Of a stretch of 64,000 bases of DNA, positions 26,216 through 34,427 are shown piece after piece; the stretch's first letter is position 1; each line of letters starts with the position of its first letter. The notes beneath the pieces were generated by a model. That model ran no database searches, was not told where the DNA came from, and was given only the letters and a program-made list of their open reading frames with translations. The DNA is from Paraburkholderia sp. SOS3. Lineage in GTDB: Bacteria > Pseudomonadota > Gammaproteobacteria > Burkholderiales > Burkholderiaceae. Both the position numbers and the translations under genes were made by a program. The stretch covers positions 992,001 through 1,056,000 of the forward strand of contig NZ_CP018812.1 in NCBI RefSeq assembly GCF_001922345.1. The letters are read 5' to 3'.

Positions 26216-26551
26216 TCAGCCGGCGGGTTCGCCTTCGTCCGGCTGCTCGAGTTCCTGCTTGAGTTCCGATAGCGCCGCGAGACGCGGTCGCTCGAACTTG
26301 CCGATCCAGCGCTCGGCGATCTCATTGATCGGCACCGGGTTCAGAAAGTGCATCTTTTCGCGGCCCTGGCGACGGGTCGATACGAGGTTCGCGTGTTCGA
26401 GCTGCGCGAGGTGCTTCGCGACGGCCTGGCGCGTCATGGCGAGCCCTTCGCAGAGCTGCACCAGCGTCTGGCCGTTGCGTTGATGAAGCCGGTCGAGCAG
26501 CAGGCGGCGGCTCGCGTCGGCAAGGGCGCGAAAAACGGCGTCGTCGTCCAT
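26216..26551 (-). CDS. ArsR-family transcriptional regulator
   Basis: The 111-residue protein has the ArsR winged helix (DDAVFRALADASRRLLLDRLHQRNGQTLVQLCEGLAMTRQAVAKHLAQLEHANLV). No metal-binding cysteine pair (ELCVC) is present, so it is of the non-metal kind usually paired with SRPBCC proteins. I chose the ATG at 26551 because a near-consensus promoter ends 4 bases before it; a TTG 15 bases upstream is in frame but falls between the promoter boxes. The message should therefore be leaderless. Confidence 0.88.
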   Translation of the reverse strand: MDDDAVFRALADASRRLLLDRLHQRNGQTLVQLCEGLAMTRQAVAKHLAQLEHANLVSTRRQGREKMHFLNPVPINEIAERWIGKFERPRLAALSELKQELEQPDEGEPAG

Positions 26552-26555
26552 GTCG

Positions 26556-26585
26556 ATAATAGGCAACTGTTTGGTTGCATGTCAA
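26556..26585 (-). promoter_or_regulatory. Sigma-70 promoter with operator in the spacer (ArsR/SRPBCC operon)
   Basis: On the minus strand TTGACA (26580-26585) and TATTAT (26556-26561) are 18 bases apart. A perfect inverted repeat, GCAAC-N6-GTTGC (26563-26578), fills the spacer. The ATG starts 5 bases after the -10 box, so transcription should begin at or next to the start codon. ArsR binding between the boxes would give direct autorepression. The match to promoter consensus is one of the best in the window. Confidence 0.75.
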
Positions 26586-27058
26586 GGAGGATTATAGCCC
26601 GTGAGCCAGTGCTCAAGCGCGCGTGGTTAAATGATTTCCAGTTCGACCGCGGACGTCGATGCGTTCGCCGACGCGGTTCGGGGCATGCGTGGAGACGGAA
26701 TGCACATACGAAGTCCTACTGCTTGCGTACTGATGGAGGGCGCCGGATCTACAGGCGGCATGTGCGCCGCGCGGCATTGGGTCTTCGCAGACCGAACGCG
26801 TGGCTGGGCCGATGATAGGCCTTAATGCACCGGTTACGGCTATCTGCGGCTTGCCAGTTTCTTGCACGAAACTGGCCTATGCGAATGCGCGACGTAGCGG
26901 GCGAAACGCCGGTGCAGCGAGGCAACGGCGCTCGTGCGCAACCAGCGCACGAGTTCCGTGCCGACCTTCCGGTAGTGTTCGCCGAGGCATGTTTTGCAGG
27001 CAGACGCGAGTGCCATAATCGCGTGACGCCGCCATGCGGGCATTTGCAGGAGACCACC

Positions 27059-27580
27059 ATGTCTTTCGAAGCGATCTTGCGCGGTACGCCTGTGTGGGTC
27101 TGGGTTCTGCTCGTGTTTCTGCTGTCGCGCGGCATCAAGGCGTTCAAAGGCGGGACGGCGCCGCTCGGCAAGCTCGCGATCGTGCCGGTGGTGTTCGCGG
27201 TATGGGGCATCGCGCATCTGGCCACCGAGCGCGCAGCCGGCTGGCAGGCCGCGGTCGCGTGGGTCCTCGGCGCGGTGGCCGGGCTGCTCGCCGGCGCGTT
27301 TATCGCGCGCAAGACGAGCTTCACGGTCGACCGCATGCAGAAGACGGTTACTGTGCCGGGCTCGGCAGTGCCGCTGATTCTGATTCTCGTGACGTTTGCG
27401 TCGAAATTCTGGCTCGGCGTCGAACTCGCCATATCGGCGCCGGTGCCGGTCGACTCGGGCTACGTGGTGCTCGACGGACTGATCTCGGGAATCGTTGCGG
27501 GAATTTTCTCTGGTCGGTTTCTTGTTTATTTCATGCGGTTTCGCGCGCGTGAGGCGGTGCCGGTTAACGACAGCCTGTAG
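27059..27580 (+). CDS. Small polytopic inner membrane protein
   Basis: The ATG at 27059 has GCAGGAG upstream and gives 173 residues. About five hydrophobic helices are visible (VWVWVLLVFLLSRGIKAF, LAIVPVVFAVWGIAHLA, AVAWVLGAVAGLLAGAFIA, AVPLILILVTFASKFWLGV, LISGIVAGIFSGRFLVYFM). The layout is that of a family seen in Burkholderia, possibly DUF6622, but I am not certain of the name. No catalytic motif is seen. It stands alone between divergent and convergent neighbours. Confidence 0.75.
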   Translation: MSFEAILRGTPVWVWVLLVFLLSRGIKAFKGGTAPLGKLAIVPVVFAVWGIAHLATERAAGWQAAVAWVLGAVAGLLAGAFIARKTSFTVDRMQKTVTVPGSAVPLILILVTFASKFWLGVELAISAPVPVDSGYVVLDGLISGIVAGIFSGRFLVYFMRFRAREAVPVNDSL

Positions 27581-27640
27581 GCGATTTCACTTTCAGGTCT
27601 CTGCCCGTGCGCCTGCGCTGATGCGAGGCTGCCGTTTCCC

Positions 27641-28627
27641 TCACGCCCAGTGCGCCGGAATCCATACACGACCGACCCAGTGACCCGGGATCCACACCGC
27701 GGGCCGCGGTTTCGGCGCGACATACACAACCGGCGCCGGCGCAACGTAGACAACAGCCTTCGGCGGAGGCGGCGGCACGTAGATGGCCGGCGCCGGGGCA
27801 ACCACCACAGCCGGCAGCGGGGGCGGCGGTACGTAGACAGCCGGCGGCGGAACATAAACAGCAGGCGGCGGCGCCACGACCACTGGCGGCGCACCGATCG
27901 CGACCGTCGCACCGACCGTCGTGACCGAGCCGCTCGTGGTGACCGTCGTGCCATGCGTGCCCGTAACGGTGCCTGTCGTGACCACAGCGCCCGTCGATAC
28001 GCGTGTCGCGCTGCCCGAATGGTAGACCGTACCGCCGTCGTTACCGGTTACCGTGCCCGAGCGGTAGCACGAATTTCCCGCGCAATTCGTCGATGCCGAG
28101 TGGCTGACCGTGTTGCCGTTCGATCCGGTCACCGTGCCCGACGACGAATACTGTCCCGGCGCCGTACGCGTCACGCTGCCCGAGGTCGTCGCGGTGTTGC
28201 CGTTGGAGCCGGTCATCGAGCCCGTATGCGAGCATGTGCCGCCCGCGCAGTTCGTGGTGCCCGAATGGTTGACCGTGTTGCCCCACGGGCCGACAGCGGT
28301 GCCCGAGTTCGAGAATTGGCCCGGCGCGTTACGCGTGACCGTGCCGCTGTTCGTGCCGACGCCGCCCCACGGACCGACCGCGCCACCCGCATGCGAGCAA
28401 CTGCCGCCGCCGCAAGACGTATAGTGGCCGCCGCTGTACGCGCCGTGCGATGTGTAGGCCGTGCCGCCGTGAGCCCAGCCGGCCCATGCCGACGCGCTGC
28501 CGAGCGCCAGGAAGGCTGCCGCGGCTGTTACGGCCAGGCGGCGCACCATCTTGCGCGAGCGCGAAGCCGGTGCGGGGGAAACCGGCATCACGCTGCCGGC
28601 GGGAGCGACGTACGTTTCGATGTTCAC
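27641..28627 (-). CDS. Secreted repeat protein with Pro-rich tail
   Basis: The 328-residue protein has a long N-terminal region followed by a signal peptide that ends near AWAG (residue 50). Three consecutive 55-residue repeats start at residues 72, 127 and 182. Each opens with a Cx4C pair (SCGGGSC, NCAGGTC, NCAGNSC) and continues with Gly/Ser/Thr-rich strands such as TVTGSNGNTV. The last 90 residues are proline-rich (repeats of VYVPPP and VVAPAP) and end in WIPGHWVGRVWIPAHW, similar to YXWGXW-type surface repeats. It is probably exposed on the cell surface. Function is unknown. Confidence 0.75.
   Translation of the reverse strand: MNIETYVAPAGSVMPVSPAPASRSRKMVRRLAVTAAAAFLALGSASAWAGWAHGGTAYTSHGAYSGGHYTSCGGGSCSHAGGAVGPWGGVGTNSGTVTRNAPGQFSNSGTAVGPWGNTVNHSGTTNCAGGTCSHTGSMTGSNGNTATTSGSVTRTAPGQYSSSGTVTGSNGNTVSHSASTNCAGNSCYRSGTVTGNDGGTVYHSGSATRVSTGAVVTTGTVTGTHGTTVTTSGSVTTVGATVAIGAPPVVVAPPPAVYVPPPAVYVPPPPLPAVVVAPAPAIYVPPPPPKAVVYVAPAPVVYVAPKPRPAVWIPGHWVGRVWIPAHWA
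27920..28414 (-). repeat. Three tandem 165-bp coding repeats
   Basis: The region encodes three in-frame 55-residue units that begin with C-x4-C. The first two spacings are both exactly 55 residues. Each unit holds two similar halves of about 27 residues, so the original unit may be half as long. Copy number could vary between strains. Confidence 0.7.
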
Positions 28628-28881
28628 GGTAGGTCCTTCAGGGTTCGGTTCGGGCCACTTCGTGCTGCATTGCGTGGCGACGGAACGAACTATAGGAGGA
28701 CCCGTTCGCGAAGTCTGTTAGAAAACTATGTCGAGCCATTTCATGGCGGCAAAGCCCTGGCGGGCGCTGCTTAAGCGAAATCGTCCGATCAATTGCACTC
28801 GTCGGACGCGCCGCATTCTGCGTGGTCGTCCGCATTCGGGCGGCGCGTTTTCACGCGTGTGTGCGTGTGTCAACGCGCGAA

Positions 28882-29838
28882 TCAATGAGCAAACCGGATG
28901 TCGAGCGAACGCAAATACGTCTGCAGGCCGGCATCCTGGATCGGAATCACATAGCCGTTTGCACCCGATTCGTTGAAGTGCGCATGCCAGTATCCGGGCG
29001 GCGTGACGAACGCCATGCCGGGTTCCCAATCGACGCGCTCCGGGTTCACGATCTCGCCGCGTTCGTCGAGTTCGGTGCCGACAAGCGTGTAGCAGCCCGG
29101 TTTGCAATCGGAGATGAAGTCGAGCGCAATCGATTGGTGCCGATGCGGCTTTTGCATCGTATCCGGCGCGATGACGCCGAACATCGCCCACAGGGAATGC
29201 GTGACCGTACGTGTTTGCGGAAAGCGTGCATTGCCGAGCAGAATGCTTACGCGATTGCGTTGGCTCGCGCCCGGCGCGTTGGACACTTTGCGCAGCTCTT
29301 CTTCGGCGCGCGCTGCTGGGTACAACGTCGGCGTGAAGCGCGCGCTGCTTGCACTCGCACCGAGATAGGTGAGCAAAGGCGCGTCGTTCACGTAATAAAG
29401 ACGCGTGGTCGATTCCGCCTCGATCTGCACCTGCGCGCTGCCCGGCATCGTGAAGAAATCGCCTTTCGCAAACGCGAAGCGCGTGTTGCCTTGCGATGCG
29501 ATGCCCGAACCGTCGATCGCATAGAACAGCAGCGAGGTCGCGTTGGGTGCGAACGCGACTCGCTCACCTGCGACGATGCGCACGAAATGCGCGGCCAGCC
29601 CTGGTCCGGTCGCGGGGCCCGGGCAACCGAGTTCCGCGGAAAGATCGAGCGGCACGGTGCGCGTCGGTCCGCTGTCATGCAGCGATGCATGAAACGTTCG
29701 ATACGGCACGCGCGAAATCAGCTTCGCCCCGATCGGGTTGGCCGAAGACGTGTACTCGAAATACTGCGCGTCTGCGGTGATCGCGTTGCTGACTGCGTCG
29801 TTCAATGTCAGTGTCGAATCGTCGGTCTTGTCCAGCAT
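28882..29838 (-). CDS. Cupin-domain protein, gentisate 1,2-dioxygenase-like
   Basis: The ATG at 29838 has GGAGAAA upstream and gives 318 residues. Two beta-barrel cupin parts are visible. The first holds LSAELGCPGPATGPGLAAHFVRI and FAFAKGDFFTMPG. The second holds MQKPHRHQSIALDFISDC and PPGYWHAHFNESG, where three histidines could bind a metal. This layout resembles the gentisate dioxygenase group, but the substrate is not clear. It is divergent from a LysR gene that starts at 30039, a probable regulator. Confidence 0.75.
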   Translation of the reverse strand: MLDKTDDSTLTLNDAVSNAITADAQYFEYTSSANPIGAKLISRVPYRTFHASLHDSGPTRTVPLDLSAELGCPGPATGPGLAAHFVRIVAGERVAFAPNATSLLFYAIDGSGIASQGNTRFAFAKGDFFTMPGSAQVQIEAESTTRLYYVNDAPLLTYLGASASSARFTPTLYPAARAEEELRKVSNAPGASQRNRVSILLGNARFPQTRTVTHSLWAMFGVIAPDTMQKPHRHQSIALDFISDCKPGCYTLVGTELDERGEIVNPERVDWEPGMAFVTPPGYWHAHFNESGANGYVIPIQDAGLQTYLRSLDIRFAH

Positions 29839-30038
29839 GATTTTCTCCGTAAAGTGATGGCGGGTCGCCTCACACGCATGCGGTGCTGCTGCGTGCTGAA
29901 ACCATGACGTCACTTTAGGACGGGTACGCTCGCGGCAGAACGGCCCCATCGGCGAATCTGCTTTGCAGAAATGGGATAGCCAACCGCAACGCACGTCGTT
30001 ATGTTCCAATGCATGGTTCCAGCTACTCATGGACCGAC

Positions 30039-31046
30039 ATGGACTATTTCGCTGCGGTGCGCGCCTTCCTTCATGCGGCGGAACTCGGCAGCTTCAGCAA
30101 GGCGGCCGCCCAGATGGAGATCAAGACATCGACAGTGTCGCGCCATATCAACGAACTCGAGGCCGATCTCGGTATTGCGCTTTTCAACCGCTCGACGCGC
30201 GGGCTCGTGCTGACCGAAGGCGGGCAGGTGTTTCGCACGCATGCGCTGACCGCGGTAGAAAGCCTCGACGAAGCGAGACAGCTGGCGTCGTCGCTGAACG
30301 CGTCGCCGAAAGGCGTGCTGCGCGTCACGATGCCCGCGTCATTTGGCCGGCGGCATGTCGTTCCGCATTTGCCCGAATTCCTGACGCGATACCCGCATAT
30401 CGATGTCGATGCGGTCGTAACCGATGAACCATTGAATATCATTGAAGCGCGTATCGATCTCGCGATTCGCATCGGCGCATTGCCCGATTCTCAACTCGTT
30501 GCGCGGCGGCTGGCCGAGCATCGGCGCATCGTTTGCGCAAGCCCCGCTTATACGAAGCAGCACGGCATGCCGGCCTCTCCTGATGACCTGGCCGCGCACA
30601 TCGCATTGCGCTTTGCGCTAGCGCTCGACGACAAATGGATACTCGTTAGGCGCGGCGATACAACGGCCACAACGCGTGCCTCGACGCGACGGTCTACACC
30701 GCAAGACTCACGCAAGACCACGCAGCAAAAGCCGCGCGAGCATGCACGGCAACACGAAGTGATGGTGCAACTGCAAGGCCGCGTCCGCGCGAACGATACC
30801 GACGCGCTGCTTGAACTTGCGATCGCCGGTTGCGGCATCGCGCTGCTGCCGGCGTGGAGCGTGGGCGACGCATTGCGGCAAGGACAGCTCGTGCGGCTAC
30901 TGCCGGACTGGGAGGCGCAGACCACACGCACCGCGCCGGCAGTCTGGGCCGTCTATCCGCCCAAGAAGACGGTCTCGTCGAAAGTGCGCGCGTTTCTCGA
31001 CTTCTATGCAGCGCTGTTCGCTGACGATACGTACTGGCAAGTCTGA
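30039..31046 (+). CDS. LysR-family regulator with an insert in the effector domain
   Basis: The ATG at 30039 gives 335 residues; an ATG 30 bases earlier is possible. The winged helix is typical (MDYFAAVRAFLHAAELGSFSKAAAQMEIKTSTVSRHINELEADLG). The effector domain follows from about residue 90. A stretch of about 30 polar residues (from TTATTRASTRRSTPQDSRK to EHARQHE, near 210-240) interrupts it and has no counterpart in normal LysR proteins of about 300 residues. The fold continues after it (DALLELAIAGCGIALLP). It faces the cupin gene across 200 bases. Confidence 0.85.
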   Translation: MDYFAAVRAFLHAAELGSFSKAAAQMEIKTSTVSRHINELEADLGIALFNRSTRGLVLTEGGQVFRTHALTAVESLDEARQLASSLNASPKGVLRVTMPASFGRRHVVPHLPEFLTRYPHIDVDAVVTDEPLNIIEARIDLAIRIGALPDSQLVARRLAEHRRIVCASPAYTKQHGMPASPDDLAAHIALRFALALDDKWILVRRGDTTATTRASTRRSTPQDSRKTTQQKPREHARQHEVMVQLQGRVRANDTDALLELAIAGCGIALLPAWSVGDALRQGQLVRLLPDWEAQTTRTAPAVWAVYPPKKTVSSKVRAFLDFYAALFADDTYWQV

Positions 31047-31090
31047 TTGCCCAAGGCGGGCATACGCTGCACGCGCGCCGCGCTGTATGC

Positions 31091-31405
31091 CTACTTGCCG
31101 ATATGCTGGATCACCTCGAAGCCTTCGAACTCCGGGTGTCCCAGATAGAGAGGCCGGTTATTTCCCGCGCTGCGGTGCGCTGCGCGAAACGCTTCGGATT
31201 GCGTCCACGCTTCGAACGCTTGCTGACTTGCCCACACCGTGTGGCTCGCGTACAGCACGTGGTCGTCCTTTTGCGAGCCCCTCAGCAAGTGGAATTCGAC
31301 AAAGCCGGGCACTTGCTGCAAGTGCGTATCGCGGCTTTTCCAGACCTGCTCGAATTCGTCCTCGGATCCGGGGACGACCTTGAAGCGATTCATTGCGATA
31401 TACAT
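31091..31405 (-). CDS. Antibiotic biosynthesis monooxygenase (ABM) domain protein
   Basis: The ATG at 31405 has GGAGG upstream and gives 104 residues; an ATG four codons later is an alternative. The sequence fits the small ABM dimeric alpha/beta barrel (MNRFKVVPGSEDEFEQVWKSRDTHLQQVPGFVEFHLLRGSQKDDHVLYASHTVWASQQAFEAWTQSEAF). Family members include heme-degrading enzymes of the IsdG/HmoA kind; this one keeps an Asn near the start (AMNRF) as those do. The reaction is not certain. Confidence 0.82.
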   Translation of the reverse strand: MYIAMNRFKVVPGSEDEFEQVWKSRDTHLQQVPGFVEFHLLRGSQKDDHVLYASHTVWASQQAFEAWTQSEAFRAAHRSAGNNRPLYLGHPEFEGFEVIQHIGK

Positions 31406-31622
31406 GGGTATCGATCCTCCGGAGCGCGTCGAACTTCGAAGCCAATGTCCGATTATAGAGCGGCTATTGTGCGACTTCAGTGAAGGGCATAGGCTGTCCC
31501 CTGTCGCACCGCGCGGCGCGCCCGGTGCCGCGCCGGAGCACGATGCGGTATCGGTGCGGGAGCGATCCTTGCTGCGCGATGGATTCAATCGTGCAACGGT
31601 TTCAGTACACGAGGAAAAGAAA

Positions 31623-31883
31623 ATGACGATCGAATTTACCGGCCGCCGACATGTCGTGGCGGCATCGCGCGTTGCATTCGAAGCGAAGGTCAGCGGTAAG
31701 GAAGTCTGGTGCAGCGTTTCAATGGACGCGTTGAACGATCATTTCGGCAATACGGGTACGTCGTCCCACGAGTTGATTCAGTCATTCGAAGCGAATCGGC
31801 CGCGCATCGAAGCGGCCGCGCAACGTGTGCTCGAGCGCAACGGCGGCCAGTCGGTCGAACTGGAAACGCGCGATCTCGACTAG
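31623..31883 (+). CDS. DUF1488 family protein
   Basis: The ATG at 31623 has GAGGAAAAG upstream and gives 86 residues. The sequence fits DUF1488, a short single-domain family common in Burkholderia, with no known function (FTGRRHVVAASRVAFEAKVSGKEVWCSVSMDALNDHFG...SFEANRPRIEAAAQRVLER). No signal peptide is visible, so it is probably cytoplasmic. Confidence 0.8.
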   Translation: MTIEFTGRRHVVAASRVAFEAKVSGKEVWCSVSMDALNDHFGNTGTSSHELIQSFEANRPRIEAAAQRVLERNGGQSVELETRDLD

Positions 31884-32216
31884 CGGGCGCCGCGCGCGCC
31901 ACGCCGACCGCTGCGGCGCTCTTTCGAGAACAAACGCGCCGCGGGCAAGTCCGATCACAGACGCATGCAAAGGCGGCAGGCCGCAGCGCGTTCCGTCTGC
32001 GGTCCGCGCTGCGGCGCTGTTGCGCGCTTCGAGGCAGACCTGGCCGCTTCGACAGTAGAATCGTCCTGACGAGCAGAACTGACGGGGGAGCAGTTCTCGC
32101 CGAATGCCCACAGCCGCGGCAGGATGGGCAAGACGTTGTGCGCAGGAATTTCATCGTAACCGGCAGCAAGGAACGGTTGCTGCACTTGGCGTGCCCTTCG
32201 GTCGCGAGGAGTTTGC
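31884..32216. other. Intergenic region with a stable hairpin, upstream of hpnR
   Basis: No gene is supported here. GCCGCAGCGCG (31980-31990) and CGCGCTGCGGC (32005-32015) are perfect 11-bp arms with a 14-base loop. No T-run follows, so it is a weak terminator for the DUF1488 gene or a structure in the hpnR leader. The hpnR ribosome site lies near the end of the interval. Confidence 0.5.
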
Positions 32217-33764
32217 ATGAAAGTACTTGCGGTTCACCCCAGTGGCTTGATGTACACCCGCGTGTTCCTGCGCCTGGAACCCTTGGGCCTTGAAACCGTA
32301 GCGGCCGTCATCCGCGAAGCGGGCCACGACGTGCGCCTGATCGATCTGCAGGTCGAGACGCATCGCGATCTGCATCGCTGGATACGCGACTGGCGGCCGG
32401 ATGTGGTGTGTTTCTCCGGCAACTATCTCGCCAATATTCCCGAGATTATCGACCTCTCGAAAACGATCAAGCAGACGTTGCCAGGCTGCTTCGTATTTGT
32501 CGGCGGCCATAGCGTGTCATTTACGGCGAACGATTTGCTGCGCCATGCCGACGGAGCGATCGATTGCATCTTGAAGGGCGAGGGTGAAGCGTCGGTCGTG
32601 TTGCTGCTCGAGACAGTGCAGCAACGCGGTAACCTGCTCAATGTGCCCGGCGTCGTGACGCGCGAAGGTTCGGGACCGCCGCCGGGCTTCGTCGAGTCGC
32701 TCGATCATATTCGCCCTGCACGCGACCTGCTCAGGCATCGGCGCAAATACTTCATCGGCGTGCTCGACCCTTGTGCGTCGATCGAATTCGCACGCGGGTG
32801 CCCGTGGGATTGCACGTTCTGCAGCGCGTGGACATTTTATGGGCGTACCTATCGTTCGCGCAGCCCCGAAGTGGTTGCCGACGAACTCGAATCGATTCGC
32901 GAGCCCGGCGTTTTTATCGTCGACGATGTCGCATTCGTGCATGCGGATCACGGCATGGAGATCGCGCGTGCGATCGAGCGTCGCAATATCCGCAAGCAGT
33001 ACTACCTCGAAACGCGCGGCGATGTCCTGCTGCGTAACAAGCATGTGTTCGAGTATTGGCGCAAGCTTGGATTGCAATACATGTTCATCGGCATGGAAGC
33101 GATCGATTCGGCCGGGCTCGAAGCATTCCGCAAGCGGATCGATATCGACAAGAACTTCGAAGCGCTCGAGTTTGCACGCTCGCTCGGCATCACGGTGGCA
33201 ATCAATCTGATCGCGGATCCCGATTGGGATCACGACCGCTTCGAAGCAGTGCGTCAGTGGTGCCTCGAAATTCCGGAGATCGTGAACATCAGTGTCAACA
33301 CGCCTTATCCGGGCACCGAAATCTGGCTGCGCGAGCGGCGGCGTCTCACGAGCCTCGACTATCGTCTGTACGACATCCAGCATGCGGTGCTGCCGACGCG
33401 TCTGCCATTGCCCGAGTTCTACAGGGAATTGGTCAACACGCAACAGGTGCTCAACCGCAAACACCTCGGCTGGGCCGCGCTGCGCGGTGCCGTATCCGAG
33501 GCAGCCGGACTGCTGATGCGCGGGCAGACGAATTTCGTGCGCATGCTGTGGCGTTTCAATTCCGTGTTCGATCCGCGCCTGCAACTGGCCGATCATGCGC
33601 GCGAGGTGCGCTATGAGATGACGCCGCCGCCCGACGCCGCAGGCACCGAAGCGCGCGCGAGTGCGAAGACGCTTTATATCCACGGTCCTGTCGGCCGCAA
33701 GGGCCGCAAGATCGACGACGCAACCGAGCGCTTCGTCGATCAGACACGTATGGGTGCGGGCTGA
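32217..33764 (+). CDS. hpnR: Hopanoid C-3 methylase (B12-binding radical SAM)
   Basis: HpnR adds a methyl group to C-3 of hopanoids, sterol-like membrane lipids. The 515-residue protein starts with a B12-binding domain (about 1-150: MKVLAVHPSG..., GLETVAAVIREAGHDVRLIDL, FVGGHSVSF). A radical SAM domain follows with the CX3CX2C cluster motif at Cys195, Cys199 and Cys202 (CPWDCTFC). The N-terminus and length agree with HpnR, but other B12 radical SAM methylases look similar, so the name rests on recall of the family. The other hopanoid genes (shc, hpn) are not in the window. A hairpin lies just after the stop. Confidence 0.8.
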   Translation: MKVLAVHPSGLMYTRVFLRLEPLGLETVAAVIREAGHDVRLIDLQVETHRDLHRWIRDWRPDVVCFSGNYLANIPEIIDLSKTIKQTLPGCFVFVGGHSVSFTANDLLRHADGAIDCILKGEGEASVVLLLETVQQRGNLLNVPGVVTREGSGPPPGFVESLDHIRPARDLLRHRRKYFIGVLDPCASIEFARGCPWDCTFCSAWTFYGRTYRSRSPEVVADELESIREPGVFIVDDVAFVHADHGMEIARAIERRNIRKQYYLETRGDVLLRNKHVFEYWRKLGLQYMFIGMEAIDSAGLEAFRKRIDIDKNFEALEFARSLGITVAINLIADPDWDHDRFEAVRQWCLEIPEIVNISVNTPYPGTEIWLRERRRLTSLDYRLYDIQHAVLPTRLPLPEFYRELVNTQQVLNRKHLGWAALRGAVSEAAGLLMRGQTNFVRMLWRFNSVFDPRLQLADHAREVRYEMTPPPDAAGTEARASAKTLYIHGPVGRKGRKIDDATERFVDQTRMGAG

Positions 33765-33810
33765 AGCGCGTCTTCGCGGCGCCATAGATTGCGCTATTAC
33801 AGTGTCGGGA

Positions 33811-33840
33811 AGGGCCGCCATGCAGACGCGTGGCGGCCCT
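33811..33840 (+). terminator. Hairpin after hpnR
   Basis: AGGGCCGCCA and TGGCGGCCCT form a perfect 10-bp stem with a 10-base loop, 46 bases after the hpnR stop. Only CTTCG follows rather than a T-run, so it may stop transcription weakly or protect the 3-prime end. Confidence 0.5.
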
Positions 33841-33876
33841 TCGTCGATCTGCGCCTCGTATCGGGTCTACTGACGC

Positions 33877-34146
33877 CTAGTGCTTGTCGCCTGCCGTGAG
33901 CATCGGGTTCGCGTCGTCAGGCGGCGCGCCGTCTGCAGTGTCCGTTTCATTCAATGAGTAACCGGGCTTCTGTTCCGTGGACAACGTCAGCGTGCTGATG
34001 CCGCGCTGCGATACCGGCGCGCCGACGTCCGGCGCGTAGAAAGGCGAAGGTCCGTAGCCGCTGGCGAAGGCGGGCGCGGCGAGCGCGCACAGTGCGCATG
34101 CGCCGGCGAGCGAGCGGGCGATCGAGGTGAGAGGGTTGCGAGTCAT
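33877..34146 (-). CDS. Small secreted protein of unknown function
   Basis: The ATG at 34146 has AGGAGC upstream and gives 89 residues. A signal peptide (about residues 1-28, ending AFAS) precedes a short mature part rich in proline, serine and acidic residues (GYGPSPFYAPDVGAPVSQRGISTLTLSTEQKPGYSLNETD). No cysteine is present in the mature part. I do not recognise a family. Confidence 0.65.
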   Translation of the reverse strand: MTRNPLTSIARSLAGACALCALAAPAFASGYGPSPFYAPDVGAPVSQRGISTLTLSTEQKPGYSLNETDTADGAPPDDANPMLTAGDKH

Positions 34147-34427
34147 GATAGTGCTCCTGAAGAATCGAACGGTCGAAGGTCGGAGTGCTGCGCTGCCTGA
34201 TATCGATCAACCCTCCGGAACGTAAAAAACGTACGTGTTGATCGTTCAACTTCAAAACACGGATGACCGTTTCCGCGTGCATCGTCTGTGTCCGATGCAT
34301 GCTGTTGCAGCTGTACGTGGGAGTAGTATCTTGACGAATGCCTTACCGATGAATGATCTGGCGTCCAGAGTTTTTGCGCGAAACGCCGGAACTCCGGAGT
34401 CAACGCGGTTTTCCAGGTTCGCTGAAT

